Under the pieces are notes generated by a model. It searched no databases. It saw nothing but the letters and a program-made list of their open reading frames with translations, and had not been told where the DNA came from. Below are positions 34,222-42,974 of a stretch of DNA of 64,000 bases, piece after piece. This DNA comes from Streptomyces roseolilacinus (lineage in GTDB: Bacteria; Actinomycetota; Actinomycetes; Streptomycetales; Streptomycetaceae), in the NCBI RefSeq assembly GCF_014649335.1, contig NZ_BMSV01000004.1, positions 310,001-374,000 on the forward strand. Reading direction: 5' to 3'. Numbering within the stretch: position 1 is the first letter of the stretch; every line of letters begins with the position of its first letter. The position numbers and the translations under genes were made by a program.

Positions 34222-34737
34222 TCAGCTCATCGTGCGCTGCGCCCTGGTGACGACGCACGTGGTGTACTCGGCGCCGTTCTGCGTGCCCGTGTAGGCCGTG
34301 GTGGCCTCGGTGGTCTTCGAGCCGCTCGCCGGGACGACGAGGTCGTCGACGCGCGCGACGGCGTACGGCACGCTCGTGCCGGTGGCGCCCTTGAACTGGA
34401 CCGTCGCGTCGTACTGGTAATCCAGCGAGCCGCCGTTGGTGACGGTGAGGCGCGCGACGAGGTTCTTGCCGGACGCGTCGAGCTTGCACTCGTCGATGCG
34501 GATGTCCCGCATGGCGGACGCGTCGGATCCCGAGCCGCCGGGCACGGAGACCCCGCCGCCGGAACCGTTGCCGTCGGTGTCCTGGTGGCCGCCGGAGCCG
34601 GAGCCGCCGGAGCTGCTGCTGGAGCTGCCGCCGGAGCCGGAACCGCTGCAGCTGCCGCCGCCCGAGCCCCGCGCGCCGGTCAGGGCGACCAGGACGACGC
34701 CGAAGACGGCCACCGCGCGAACATGACGCATTTTCAC
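34222..34737 (-). CDS. Secreted protein with Gly/Ser-rich segment
   Basis: The 171-aa protein has an N-terminal signal peptide (charged start, then VRAVAVFGVVLVALTGA). A low-complexity Gly/Ser region (about 25-75) and a compact C-terminal domain with two cysteines (DECKLD ... YTTCVV) follow; these could form a disulfide. The C-terminal part resembles a small beta-sandwich as in DUF4352-type or FxLYD-type exported proteins, but I cannot assign a family. The start is GTG 34737. It lies between afsS and afsK, where S. coelicolor also has a small hypothetical gene (from memory). Confidence 0.75.
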   Translation of the reverse strand: MKMRHVRAVAVFGVVLVALTGARGSGGGSCSGSGSGGSSSSSSGGSGSGGHQDTDGNGSGGGVSVPGGSGSDASAMRDIRIDECKLDASGKNLVARLTVTNGGSLDYQYDATVQFKGATGTSVPYAVARVDDLVVPASGSKTTEATTAYTGTQNGAEYTTCVVTRAQRTMS

Positions 34738-34922
34738 GTTTCAACCCCCGTTGAAAATGGAAGAATAAAGGGCTCGTTCTGACGAGCGCACGTCACCCTA
34801 GCAGCGGAGGGGCCCGGCGTTCACCGCCGCCGCGGGATTTCCCCGGCCGGGGGCGGGTACCCGATCGGGGGACCGGACCCGGGCCTGACCGGTCCGGCTC
34901 CCGGAGCCGAGGGAGGCCGAGG

Positions 34923-35702
34923 ATGATCCGCAACGTCATCGGCGCCGTCCTGGCCCTGGTGGGGTCGGTGGCCGCCGTCTGGAGCCCCTTCCGCGCCTGG
35001 TACGACGGGCGCCTGGGCCGGCACTACGAGATCGACGACCTGTTCGGCGGCATCACCTCCGGCCGGGCCGACCTGTGGACGTCGCTGCTCCTGCCGATGG
35101 CCTTCGCCGCGCTGCTCGCCCTGGTGGGGCTGGTGCTGCGGTCCCGGGCGGTGGTGGCGCTCGCGGGGGTGGCCGTGCTGGGGTTCACCGTGCTGTGGAT
35201 GGTGCGGCAGGGCCAGGCCGAGGGAAGCCTCACGGTGAGCGGTGACGGCAGGGGCCTGGGGCCGGGCACCGGACTGGCGCTCGGCGGCGGGCTGCTGTTG
35301 CTGCTGGCCGCGGTGGTCATGGCGGGGCGGCGGCGCGGCCGCATGCTGGGAGGGCACGACACGGCGTACGCGGCCGGGGAGGGCCGGCGGCGAGGAGCGC
35401 GGCGGGACCCGGTCCCGGGGCCCGACGACCCCGCCTACCCGGGTCACCCGGACGACACGTCCGCGCACCGGCCCCCGGGGGCGCACCAGGAGCCCTCCTA
35501 TCAGGACCCGTACCAGGAGCCCCACCACGGGCCGTACCAGGACCCGTACCAGGACCCCCACCAGGGGCCGTACCAGCAGCCCCACCAGGATCCGTACCAG
35601 GACCCGTACCAGGAGCCCCGCCGGGACCCGCACGCGCAGGACACCCGGACGCACCGGCACCCATACGGCCGGGGAGGCCACCCGGACGACCGCCCCTCCT
35701 AG
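34923..35702 (+). CDS. Membrane protein with YQDP-repeat tail
   Basis: The 259-aa protein has four membrane helices in residues 1-140. A long hydrophilic tail contains many copies of YQDPYQEP-like pentapeptides (about 185-240). ATG 34923 has a strong GAGGGAGG site. The repeat tail is encoded by repetitive DNA (35500-35620) and is likely disordered. No known domain is recognised. It converges on afsK. Confidence 0.75.
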   Translation: MIRNVIGAVLALVGSVAAVWSPFRAWYDGRLGRHYEIDDLFGGITSGRADLWTSLLLPMAFAALLALVGLVLRSRAVVALAGVAVLGFTVLWMVRQGQAEGSLTVSGDGRGLGPGTGLALGGGLLLLLAAVVMAGRRRGRMLGGHDTAYAAGEGRRRGARRDPVPGPDDPAYPGHPDDTSAHRPPGAHQEPSYQDPYQEPHHGPYQDPYQDPHQGPYQQPHQDPYQDPYQEPRRDPHAQDTRTHRHPYGRGGHPDDRPS

Positions 35703-35768
35703 CCCCGGGCGGCCGTGCGTCCGGGCCGCCCGGCGGCCGGGACCGGGTGGGCGGTCACGGGCGGGCGG

Positions 35769-38228
35769 TCACCGGGCCGGGGACGGGCGGGGGCCCGTCG
35801 CGGTGCCCTTCTGGGCGTCCAGGGCGTAGACGCAGCGGTCCTTGCTGCACGCGTACACGACGCCCGCGCGGGCCACGGGCGAGCCCGTGATCTCACCGCC
35901 CGTCGTCAGCTTCCACCGCAGCTGCCCGCCCGCCGCGTCCAGCGTGTACAGCACGTGGTCCGCCGAGCCGAAGTGCAGCCGCCCCTCCGCCACCGCGGGC
36001 GCGCCGACGATCTCGCCGCCCGCCGCGAACCGCCACTTCGGCGTCCCGGTGACCGCGTCCAGCGTGTACATGGCGCTCCCGCTGCCGACGTGGACGTTCC
36101 CGTCCACGACGAGGACCGGCTCGACCGACTGCCGGGCCTCCGTCGCGATGCGCCACCGGTCCTTGCCGGTCGTCGCGTCGAGGGCGTACACCGTGCCGAG
36201 GTAGTCGGCGAGGTACACCCCGCCGCCGGTCACCGAGGGCCCCGGCGCGAAGGCGGGCGGCGACAGGAAGACCGCGGGCGCCTCGAAGTGCCAGCGGACG
36301 TGGCCGGACAGGACGTCGACGGACAGGACCCGCGTCCCGGCGACGACGTACGCGTAGCCGTCCTCCGCGGGGGTGACCCGCACGGGCACGCCGCCGCAGG
36401 ACGCCGCGTCGCCGATGGGGTACGACCAGCGCTCGGTGCCGGTGCGGGCGTCGAGGGCGCGGAGCCGGGCGTCCTGCCACACGTACACGGTGTCGCCGTG
36501 GACGGCGGGCCCCGCCTCGGGGGTCTCGAAGTCGGTCTGCGCGCCGGTCAGCTCCCACAGCTTGGCGCCGTTGGAGGCCTCCCAGCCCTGGACGCCGCCG
36601 CCGCGCGTGCCGGTGACGACGGTGCCCCGGTCGACCTTGAGCGAGTACACCCACGCGTCGGTCTGGAGCCGCCACAGCTCGCCCGCGTCGACGGCGTCCA
36701 GCGCGTACAGCGTGGGCCCGTCGGAGGCGTGGATGCGGCCGGCGGCGACGGCCATGGACCAGGCGACGTCGCGGGTCTTGAACTGGCGGCGGCCGGTCGC
36801 CACGTCGAGGGCGTGGACCTCGAAGGAGGTGACGTAGAGGAGGTCGCCGTCGACGACGGGCGTGCCCCACACGTCGTTCGACATGCGGAACCGCCAGGGG
36901 CGCCAGTGCCCGGGCGCGGGTGCGGACGCGGCGACGGTCGGGCCGCCGTCCGTGCCGTTCGGCTGGGAGGGCACGCCGGGGACGGGGCCGGGGAGGGGGC
37001 GGCCGGTGGGCGGCGGGGCGTCCGCGCCGGTCAGCCCGGCGGGCGGGCGGATCCAGCCGGTGGCGGGACCGGCGGGGTCGGGCGCGGCGGCGGAACGGCC
37101 GTCGACGCGGCGGGGGCCGGGGCCGATGGGCACCTTCGCGCCGGGGAGCCGGACGGGCGCGCCGCCGTGCGGGGCGGGGCCGTGCGGGGCCGGGCCGTGA
37201 CCGGTGCGGGGGTCGCCGCCGCGCCAGGCGGCGTCCCAGTCCTGGCCGGGCGCGGGCGCGCCCGGGGCGGGGCCGCCGTGCGGCGGGCCGGGCGGGGGCC
37301 CGGGCGGGGCGGGCGGGGGCGGCGGCGGGGTGGAGGGGCGGCCGCCGCGCCGCCGCTCGATCATGGCGGTGGCCGGCCCGGGCAGCCACGCCGACGCCGT
37401 GCCGCTGTCGTCGCCGCCGGCGAAGAGGTGCGGGGCGAGCTGGGCCTGGAGGTCCGCCGGGGTGGGGCGGAGCGTCGGGTCCATCTGCATGCAGGAGTCG
37501 ATCAGGGGGCGCAGCTCGTCGGGCAGCCCCTCCAGGTCGGGGCCCTCGCGCAGCAGCATGAAGACGGTCTCGACGGGGTTGGCGCCGTGGAACGGCGCGT
37601 GCCCGGTCGCGGCGAACACCAGCGTGGAGCCCAGCGAGAAGACGTCACTCGCACCGGTGACGCTGCGGGAGTCGCGCGCCTGCTCGGGCGACATGTACGC
37701 GGGCGTTCCGACGGCGACGTTGGTCATCGTCAGCCGGGTGTTGGAGACGCCGGACGCGATGCCGAAGTCGATGACGCGCGGTCCGTCCTCGACGACGAGG
37801 ACGTTGGACGGCTTCAGGTCGCGGTGCACGAGGCCCGCGCCGTGGATGGACTGGAGGGCCTCGGCGACGCCGGCGGCCAGCCAGCGCACGGCGGGCGCGG
37901 GCAGCGGCCCGCACTCGTTCACTATCTCCTCGAGGGACGGCGCCGGGACGTACGCGGTGGCCAGCCACGGCACGGCGGCGCGCGGGTCGGCGTCGACGAC
38001 GGCGGCCGTGTAGAAACCGGACACGGCCCGCGCGGCCTCGACCTCCCGCGTGAAGCGGACGCGGAACAGCTGGTCCTCGGCGAGCTCGGTCCGTACGGTC
38101 TTGATCGCCACGCGGCGGCCGGACGCCGACCGCGCGAGATAGACCAGGCCCATGCCGCCGGCGCCGAGCCGGCCCAGCACCTCGAACGGGCCGATCCGTC
38201 TCGGGTCGTGCTGCGTCAGCTGCTCCAC
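35769..38228 (-). CDS. afsK: AfsK, serine/threonine protein kinase with PQQ repeats
   Basis: The 819-aa protein starts with a Hanks-type kinase domain: glycine loop GRLGAGGMG, Lys43 in [14 protein letters not shown] with Asp137, and DFG 154-156. It continues with a Pro/Gly-rich linker (about 290-430) and a C-terminal beta-propeller of PQQ-type repeats (repeated LYALDA...G and DA.TG..RW units, 440-815). AfsK of S. coelicolor (799 aa) has the same layout, phosphorylates AfsR and is membrane-associated without a transmembrane helix; none is visible here either. The start is GTG 38228 after GGGAGGTGG. It is in the same neighbourhood as afsR and afsS. Confidence 0.94.
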   Translation of the reverse strand: MEQLTQHDPRRIGPFEVLGRLGAGGMGLVYLARSASGRRVAIKTVRTELAEDQLFRVRFTREVEAARAVSGFYTAAVVDADPRAAVPWLATAYVPAPSLEEIVNECGPLPAPAVRWLAAGVAEALQSIHGAGLVHRDLKPSNVLVVEDGPRVIDFGIASGVSNTRLTMTNVAVGTPAYMSPEQARDSRSVTGASDVFSLGSTLVFAATGHAPFHGANPVETVFMLLREGPDLEGLPDELRPLIDSCMQMDPTLRPTPADLQAQLAPHLFAGGDDSGTASAWLPGPATAMIERRRGGRPSTPPPPPPAPPGPPPGPPHGGPAPGAPAPGQDWDAAWRGGDPRTGHGPAPHGPAPHGGAPVRLPGAKVPIGPGPRRVDGRSAAAPDPAGPATGWIRPPAGLTGADAPPPTGRPLPGPVPGVPSQPNGTDGGPTVAASAPAPGHWRPWRFRMSNDVWGTPVVDGDLLYVTSFEVHALDVATGRRQFKTRDVAWSMAVAAGRIHASDGPTLYALDAVDAGELWRLQTDAWVYSLKVDRGTVVTGTRGGGVQGWEASNGAKLWELTGAQTDFETPEAGPAVHGDTVYVWQDARLRALDARTGTERWSYPIGDAASCGGVPVRVTPAEDGYAYVVAGTRVLSVDVLSGHVRWHFEAPAVFLSPPAFAPGPSVTGGGVYLADYLGTVYALDATTGKDRWRIATEARQSVEPVLVVDGNVHVGSGSAMYTLDAVTGTPKWRFAAGGEIVGAPAVAEGRLHFGSADHVLYTLDAAGGQLRWKLTTGGEITGSPVARAGVVYACSKDRCVYALDAQKGTATGPRPSPAR

Positions 38229-38462
38229 TTGCCTGCCACCTCCCCGTCAGGGCCATGGGGGTACGACCCTGTGCACCCTGATTCTTCCTGTCCGGGGCGG
38301 TGGTTGCGAACCCGGGGGCGGATCGGGGTGTCTCACCCGTAAGGGGACACTCGTGTGAGGGACGCCGGAGTGGCGGGTCGACGGGATCCGACGATTTCCG
38401 GCCACCGTCGGTCACCACCCGTCACCCACCGGGGAGCCCGGACCGGCCGCCGGGGGCGGCTC

Positions 38463-38507
38463 GGGGCGGGGCCCGATGGGGCGGGGCCCGATGGGGCGGG
38501 GCCCGGC
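38463..38507. repeat. Tandem repeat, 15 bp x 3
   Basis: Three head-to-tail copies of GGGGCGGGGCCCGAT (last copy ends GGC) just downstream of the VOC-protein gene and upstream of afsK. Probably a slippage-prone GC repeat; may act in termination. Confidence 0.8.
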
Positions 38508-38522
38508 GGGGCGGGTGGGGGC

Positions 38523-39350
38523 TCAGGCGGCCTTGGGTTCGGCCAGCACGGCGAAGGCGGCGCCCTGGTCGTCGGCGAGGAGCGCGATCCGCCCGTACGG
38601 GGTGTCGAACGGGTCCTCGGTGACGCGGCCGCCGAGGCGGACGGCGGCGGCCACCGTCTCGTCGCAGTCGGCGACGGCGAAGTACACCAGGAAGTGGGCC
38701 GGCATCTCGGCGGGGAACGCCTCGCCGATCACGCTGCGCCCGCCGATCGCGTCGGCGTCGGTGGGCTCGCCGGCACCGGCCGGCGACCAGACGCGGAAGT
38801 CGGCGGACGGGTCGTCGAGGTCGCGGGTGCGGTAGCCGAAGACGGTCGCGTAGAAGGCGTCGACGGCCTCCTTGTCGCGGGCCCGGGTGTACACCTCGGT
38901 CCAGCAGTACGAGCCGGGCAGGCCCTCCTTCTCGAAGCCGGGGTGCTCCTCGGCCTGCCAGATCCCGAAGACGGCCCCGCCGGGGTCGGCGGCGAGCGCG
39001 GTGATGCCGGCGGCGCCGACCCGCATGGGCTCGGTGATGATCTGCCCGCCGGCCTCCCGGACCCGGGCGGCGAGGGCGACGGCGTCGGCGGTGGCCAGGT
39101 AGACGCCCCAGGCGGTGGGCATGCGGCCGTCCCGTTTGGGGGCCAGCCCGGCGACGCGCAGGCCGTCGCTGAACGCGGTGGCGTACGGGCCGTAGGTCTC
39201 GCCGCTGCCGGCGAAGGTCCAGCCGAACAGTCCGCCGTAGAAGCGCTTGCCCGCCTCCAGGTCCGGGAGCAGCACGTCCGCCCAGCACGGCGTGCCCTCC
39301 GGCCTCTCCTCCGGGGGGCCTCCCGGCGTGCGTTCCGCGGTCGCGGCCAT
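38523..39350 (-). CDS. VOC-superfamily (glyoxalase-like) two-domain protein
   Basis: The 275-aa protein contains two VOC modules. The first starts CWADVLLPDLEAGKRFYGGLFGW and the second CWTEVYTRARDKEAVDAFYATVFGY. The C-terminal GGRVTEDPFDTPYGRIALLADDQGAAF is typical of the CFP-30/hydroxylase-like VOC group. Metal ligands are not obvious, so a binding role is possible. ATG 39350 (MAATAERT) follows GGAAGG. Position between afsK and a TetR gene; no pathway evident. Confidence 0.85.
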   Translation of the reverse strand: MAATAERTPGGPPEERPEGTPCWADVLLPDLEAGKRFYGGLFGWTFAGSGETYGPYATAFSDGLRVAGLAPKRDGRMPTAWGVYLATADAVALAARVREAGGQIITEPMRVGAAGITALAADPGGAVFGIWQAEEHPGFEKEGLPGSYCWTEVYTRARDKEAVDAFYATVFGYRTRDLDDPSADFRVWSPAGAGEPTDADAIGGRSVIGEAFPAEMPAHFLVYFAVADCDETVAAAVRLGGRVTEDPFDTPYGRIALLADDQGAAFAVLAEPKAA

Positions 39351-39460
39351 GGGCGTGGTTCCTTCCCTGTGCACGGACGCGCACGGGCCGTGCGTGCCCG
39401 TCACGGTCACGCTAGTGCCGGTGCGGGCCCGCCGCAGGGGGAGCAGGGCCGGACGGGAAG

Positions 39461-39482
39461 TTGTCCACCGAAGTTTTCCACA
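39461..39482. promoter_or_regulatory. Pair of DnaA-box-like sites
   Basis: TTGTCCACC (39461-39469) and TTTTCCACA (39474-39482) each match the Streptomyces DnaA box TTGTCCACA at 8 of 9 positions, same orientation, 13 bp apart, followed by an AT-rich TTGATAATCAT. They lie in the 370-bp gap 39351-39720 before the TetR gene. That gap otherwise shows only a TAAGCT (39709-39714) 6 bp before the TetR ATG, suggesting a leaderless transcript. Confidence 0.45.
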
Positions 39483-39720
39483 GGCTGTTGATAATCATCC
39501 TGCACGAAAAGACGCGGAGACGGGCGGGGCGAAGGGGGGCGAAAGGCGCGGCCGGGAAGCCGGTGGCGGCCGGGGAACTGCCGCCGATTCCGCGGCGGGC
39601 GTTCCCGGAGCCCTTCTCCGTACACCTCGGAAAACCCGTCCGGAACAGCCCGCGCACGGCCTCGCACCCATTTGCAGTCGGCCGAATCGCGCGCCGAACA
39701 CCCCTCGGTAAGCTGACGGC

Positions 39721-40368
39721 ATGACAGGACAAGTACGCACCGTCGACGGCCGCGTGGCCGGTCGGCGCGGCCAGGCGACGCGGCAGAAGCTGCTCGACTG
39801 CCTCAGCGAGATGCTCAGCTCCTCGCCGTACCGGGACGTCAAAGTCATCGACGTGGCCCGGAAGGCGGGCACTTCACCTGCGACCTTCTATCAGTATTTC
39901 CCGGACGTCGAGGGCGCCGTTCTCGAGATCGCCGAGGAAATGGCCAAGGATGGCGCAGGATTGACCGAATTGGTGTCGGACCGCTCCTGGGTCGGCAAGG
40001 CCGCGAAGCAGGCGTCGGAGGAGCTCGTCGAGGGCTTCCTCGACTTCTGGCGGCGCCACGACGCGATCCTGCGCGTCGTCGACCTCGGGGCCGCCGAGGG
40101 CGACAAGCGGTTCTACAAGATCCGCATGAGGATCCTCGGCTCGGTCACCGGCTCCCTCACGGACGCGGTGAAGGAGCTCCAGGCCAAGGGCCGGGTCGAC
40201 AAGGACGTGAACCCCGCCGCGATGGCCGGCGCGCTGGTGACGATGCTGGCGTCGGTGGCGTCGCACCAGAAGGGTTTCCAGACGTGGGGCGTCAAGCAGG
40301 CCGAACTCCGGCCCAACCTGGCGCTGTTGGTCCACCTCGGCATCACGGGCAAGAAGCCGGCGAAGTAG
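39721..40368 (+). CDS. TetR-family transcriptional regulator
   Basis: The 215-aa protein has an N-terminal TetR helix-turn-helix (ATRQKLLDCLSEML ... VIDVARKAGTSPATFYQYFPDVEGAVLEIAEEM) and an all-helical ligand-binding domain with LVEGFLDFWRRHDAILRVVDLGAAEGDKRF. I recall a TetR gene at this place near afsK in S. coelicolor. ATG 39721 is the first codon after a TAAGCT element, so it is probably leaderless. The target and ligand are unknown. Confidence 0.9.
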   Translation: MTGQVRTVDGRVAGRRGQATRQKLLDCLSEMLSSSPYRDVKVIDVARKAGTSPATFYQYFPDVEGAVLEIAEEMAKDGAGLTELVSDRSWVGKAAKQASEELVEGFLDFWRRHDAILRVVDLGAAEGDKRFYKIRMRILGSVTGSLTDAVKELQAKGRVDKDVNPAAMAGALVTMLASVASHQKGFQTWGVKQAELRPNLALLVHLGITGKKPAK

Positions 40369-40542
40369 GGGCGCGCACCGAACGCCCCCGCACGGCCCCC
40401 TCCCCCGCGCTCCGGCGCACCCCGCCCGCCCCGGGCACGGCACGTCCTGTCACGCCGGTGGCGGCGCGTCCCGCGACGACCGCCGCCGGCACCCCCCGTG
40501 CCCGGGCCCGGACGCCCTCCCCGCCCGGCGGATGATGGCTTC

Positions 40543-41223
40543 ATGACGCACGGCACCCACGGCACCCACGCCGCCTTCGAGTCGGCGCTCCACGCCCTGC
40601 GGGTGTGGGACGCCGACCTGCCCGTCTTCGACCCGTCGACCGCCCCGGACGACCCGCTGGACCTGTTCCGCACGTGGTTCCTCGACGCGGCCCGGGCGGG
40701 CCAGCCGGAGCCGCACACCACCCAGCTCGCCACGGCCGACGAGGACGGGCGCCCCGACGTGCGGACGGTGATGCTGCACGGCGCCGACGGGCGCGGCTGG
40801 CGGTTCGCCACGCACTCCACCAGCGCGAAGGGCCGGCAGCTGGCCGCCCGCCCGTACGCGGCGCTGCACTTCTACTGGCCGCTGCGGGGCCGCCAGGTCC
40901 GCCTGCGCGGCCCCGTCGCCCCGGGCACGCCCGAGGAGGCGTACGCCGACCTCCACGCCCGTTCGACGGGCGCCCTGGCGGCGGCGCTGACCGGCCGCCA
41001 GAGCGAACCGCTCGCGTCCACCGAGGCCCTGGCGGAGGCGAGCGAGAGGGCCTGGGCGCGCGCCGGGGCGGAGCCCACGGCGCACGCGCCGACCTGGACG
41101 GTGTACCACCTGGCGCCGGAGGAGGCGGAGTTCTTCCAGGGCGACGCCCACCGCCGCCACGTCCGCCTGCGCTACCACCGCGCGCCGGACGGCCCGTGGA
41201 CCCGGGGCCTGCTCTGGCCCTGA
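40543..41223 (+). CDS. Pyridoxamine 5'-phosphate oxidase-like FMN protein
   Basis: The 226-aa protein follows the PNPOx split-barrel pattern: PLDLFRTWFLDAARAGQPEP, TTQLATADEDGRPDVRTVMLHGADGRG, then FATHSTSAKGRQL and a Trp-rich end (HRRHVRLRYHRAPDGPWTRGLLWP). The ending differs from the strict RLxP of true PdxH. It may therefore be an FMN-dependent reductase or oxidase of other substrate, though PNP oxidase activity is possible. ATG 40543 is the first codon with family similarity; the ribosome binding site is weak. Confidence 0.75.
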   Translation: MTHGTHGTHAAFESALHALRVWDADLPVFDPSTAPDDPLDLFRTWFLDAARAGQPEPHTTQLATADEDGRPDVRTVMLHGADGRGWRFATHSTSAKGRQLAARPYAALHFYWPLRGRQVRLRGPVAPGTPEEAYADLHARSTGALAAALTGRQSEPLASTEALAEASERAWARAGAEPTAHAPTWTVYHLAPEEAEFFQGDAHRRHVRLRYHRAPDGPWTRGLLWP

Positions 41224-41229
41224 CCCGCC

Positions 41230-41304
41230 GGGAAGACCACGCCCGGGGCCTCCCGGAAAGACCGTGCCCGGGACCTCCCGGGAAGACCGTGCCCGAGGCC
41301 GCCG
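41230..41304. repeat. Tandem repeat, 25 bp x 3
   Basis: Three imperfect copies of a 25-bp unit centred on GGAAGACCGTGCCCG start at 41230, 41255 and 41280. They fall right after the stop of the PNPOx-like gene, before a convergent secreted-protein gene. Non-coding; cause unknown. Confidence 0.85.
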
Positions 41305-41390
41305 GGGAGGCCGCGGGCCGGCCCGGTGCACCGGCCGCGGACCGGCCCGGCGACCTCCCGCGGTTCCTCCCCCGGGGGCGTTCCCGCCGG

Positions 41391-42749
41391 TCAGCCTGCC
41401 GCGTTGAGGACGAGCTTCGCGGTGTCGTTCTTGCTGTCCGGGTCGTTCGGACGGGCCTCGCCCCACCCGTTGCGCAGCGTCAGCGTGCCGGTGGCGTCCG
41501 GCACGACCGTGTCGACGCGCAGGGTGAACGGGAGGGTCACCGTCTGCTTCTCACCGACCCAGACGGGCAGGTCGCACCGGTAGCGCGGGGCTCCGGACGT
41601 CCCCTCGTACCAGCTGCCGTCCAGCGTCAGCCCGAAGCAGTTCTCCGGCGCCCGCGTCACGGTCGCGCCCCGCGGGACGACGAAGTCGACCAGGCCGACG
41701 GGCTCGCCGGAACGCAGGTTCGCGACCCACGCCGGGCCCCTGTTGCGGAACGTCAGGTCGGCCCGGACGGTCTCGCCGGCGGCGGCGGTCAGGTCGGCGC
41801 CCCGCACGGAGAAGTCGCTGGTGTTGGCCACCTTGACCGCCCCGTACAGGCCGTTGTCGCCCGGGGCCAGGTCCTGGACGCCGCCGCCGGGCTCGACGGT
41901 GAGGTCGAGGCGCTCGTGGAACGCGTACGGGGCGGCGGTCGCCGTCAGCGTCCGGGGCAGCGTGAAGGTGCCGCCGGGCCGGACGACGTCGTCGAAGGCG
42001 CAGTCGACCCGGCTGATCGGGACGTACCCGTCGGTCTCGTCGAGCGGCGTGGTCGTGCAGTGCGGGTCCACGGTGCCGACGTCGAGGCCGCGCGTGACGT
42101 ACAGGGTGACGCGCAGGCCGTGCGCCGCCTCGCCGCCCGTGTTGACGACGCTGAACGGCACGGACACGGTGCCGCCCGGCTGGATCTGCCCGTCCGGCAC
42201 GGTGCCCCGCACGACGAGGTCCGGGCCGGAGCCGACCGTGACGGGGGTCTCGGCCTCGTGCGCGACGAGCTCGCCGACGCCGGGCTGATCGGTCGCGGCG
42301 CGCCCCGTGTACGTGATGCGGCCGGTCGCCCCGACCGCCGCGCCCGCCGCGGCGCGGACCTGCAGGCGCACCCGCTCGCCGACCTCGCCCGACAGGGCCA
42401 CCTCGGGCACGGTGCACACGGCGGTCGTCCCACTGGGCGCGCAGTTCTCGGGCCAGGTCACCTCGGCGACACCGGCGAGGCCGGACACGTCGACGGTGAT
42501 CCGGCCGTCGGTGACGGCGAAGTTGACGTTGTCGTGCGACAGGCCGACCGCCACCTCCCGCTCCTGCCCGGCCTCGCCGCCGGTCCCGACGGGCACGGCC
42601 GCCTCGTATGGCGCGGCGCTGATCCACAGCTGGTCGGTCTGGGGCTCGTCGGCGAACGCGGGCGCCGCGGTCCCGGCGCCCACCACACCGGCGACGACGG
42701 CGACGCACAGGCCGCGCGCGAGGGCACGCGCGGGGAAGGACTGGTTCAT
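41391..42749 (-). CDS. Secreted protein with CARDB/DUF11-like beta-sandwich repeats
   Basis: The 452-aa protein has a clear signal peptide (ALARGLCVAVVAGVV ... APAFA/DEP, cleavage near 33). The rest is beta-rich with several Ig-like units containing phrases such as VPFSVVNTGGEAAHGLRVTL and ADLTFRNRGPAWVANL, which are typical of CARDB or DUF11 domains. There are a few paired cysteines. No sortase signal or transmembrane end is present, so it is probably released. Function unknown; surface or adhesive roles are common for this type. Confidence 0.8.
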   Translation of the reverse strand: MNQSFPARALARGLCVAVVAGVVGAGTAAPAFADEPQTDQLWISAAPYEAAVPVGTGGEAGQEREVAVGLSHDNVNFAVTDGRITVDVSGLAGVAEVTWPENCAPSGTTAVCTVPEVALSGEVGERVRLQVRAAAGAAVGATGRITYTGRAATDQPGVGELVAHEAETPVTVGSGPDLVVRGTVPDGQIQPGGTVSVPFSVVNTGGEAAHGLRVTLYVTRGLDVGTVDPHCTTTPLDETDGYVPISRVDCAFDDVVRPGGTFTLPRTLTATAAPYAFHERLDLTVEPGGGVQDLAPGDNGLYGAVKVANTSDFSVRGADLTAAAGETVRADLTFRNRGPAWVANLRSGEPVGLVDFVVPRGATVTRAPENCFGLTLDGSWYEGTSGAPRYRCDLPVWVGEKQTVTLPFTLRVDTVVPDATGTLTLRNGWGEARPNDPDSKNDTAKLVLNAAG

Positions 42750-42974
42750 GGACGTGGGCCTTTCTGTTCATCGGGCAATGCGCCACTACCACGACCCACG
42801 ACCCCGCGACGAGGTTGTACGGCCCGGTGATCAAGCCCGGTCGGCCCCGCCGTGCCCGTGATGACCTTCGCCGGGCGGACGTTGTCCGTGTCCGGGCTGT
42901 TCCTCGGAAGGCAACCCTTCGGTAACGTGACAAGCCGTCAGCTGGTCCGTGTCGCGGTCGGCGGGAGGCGCGCG

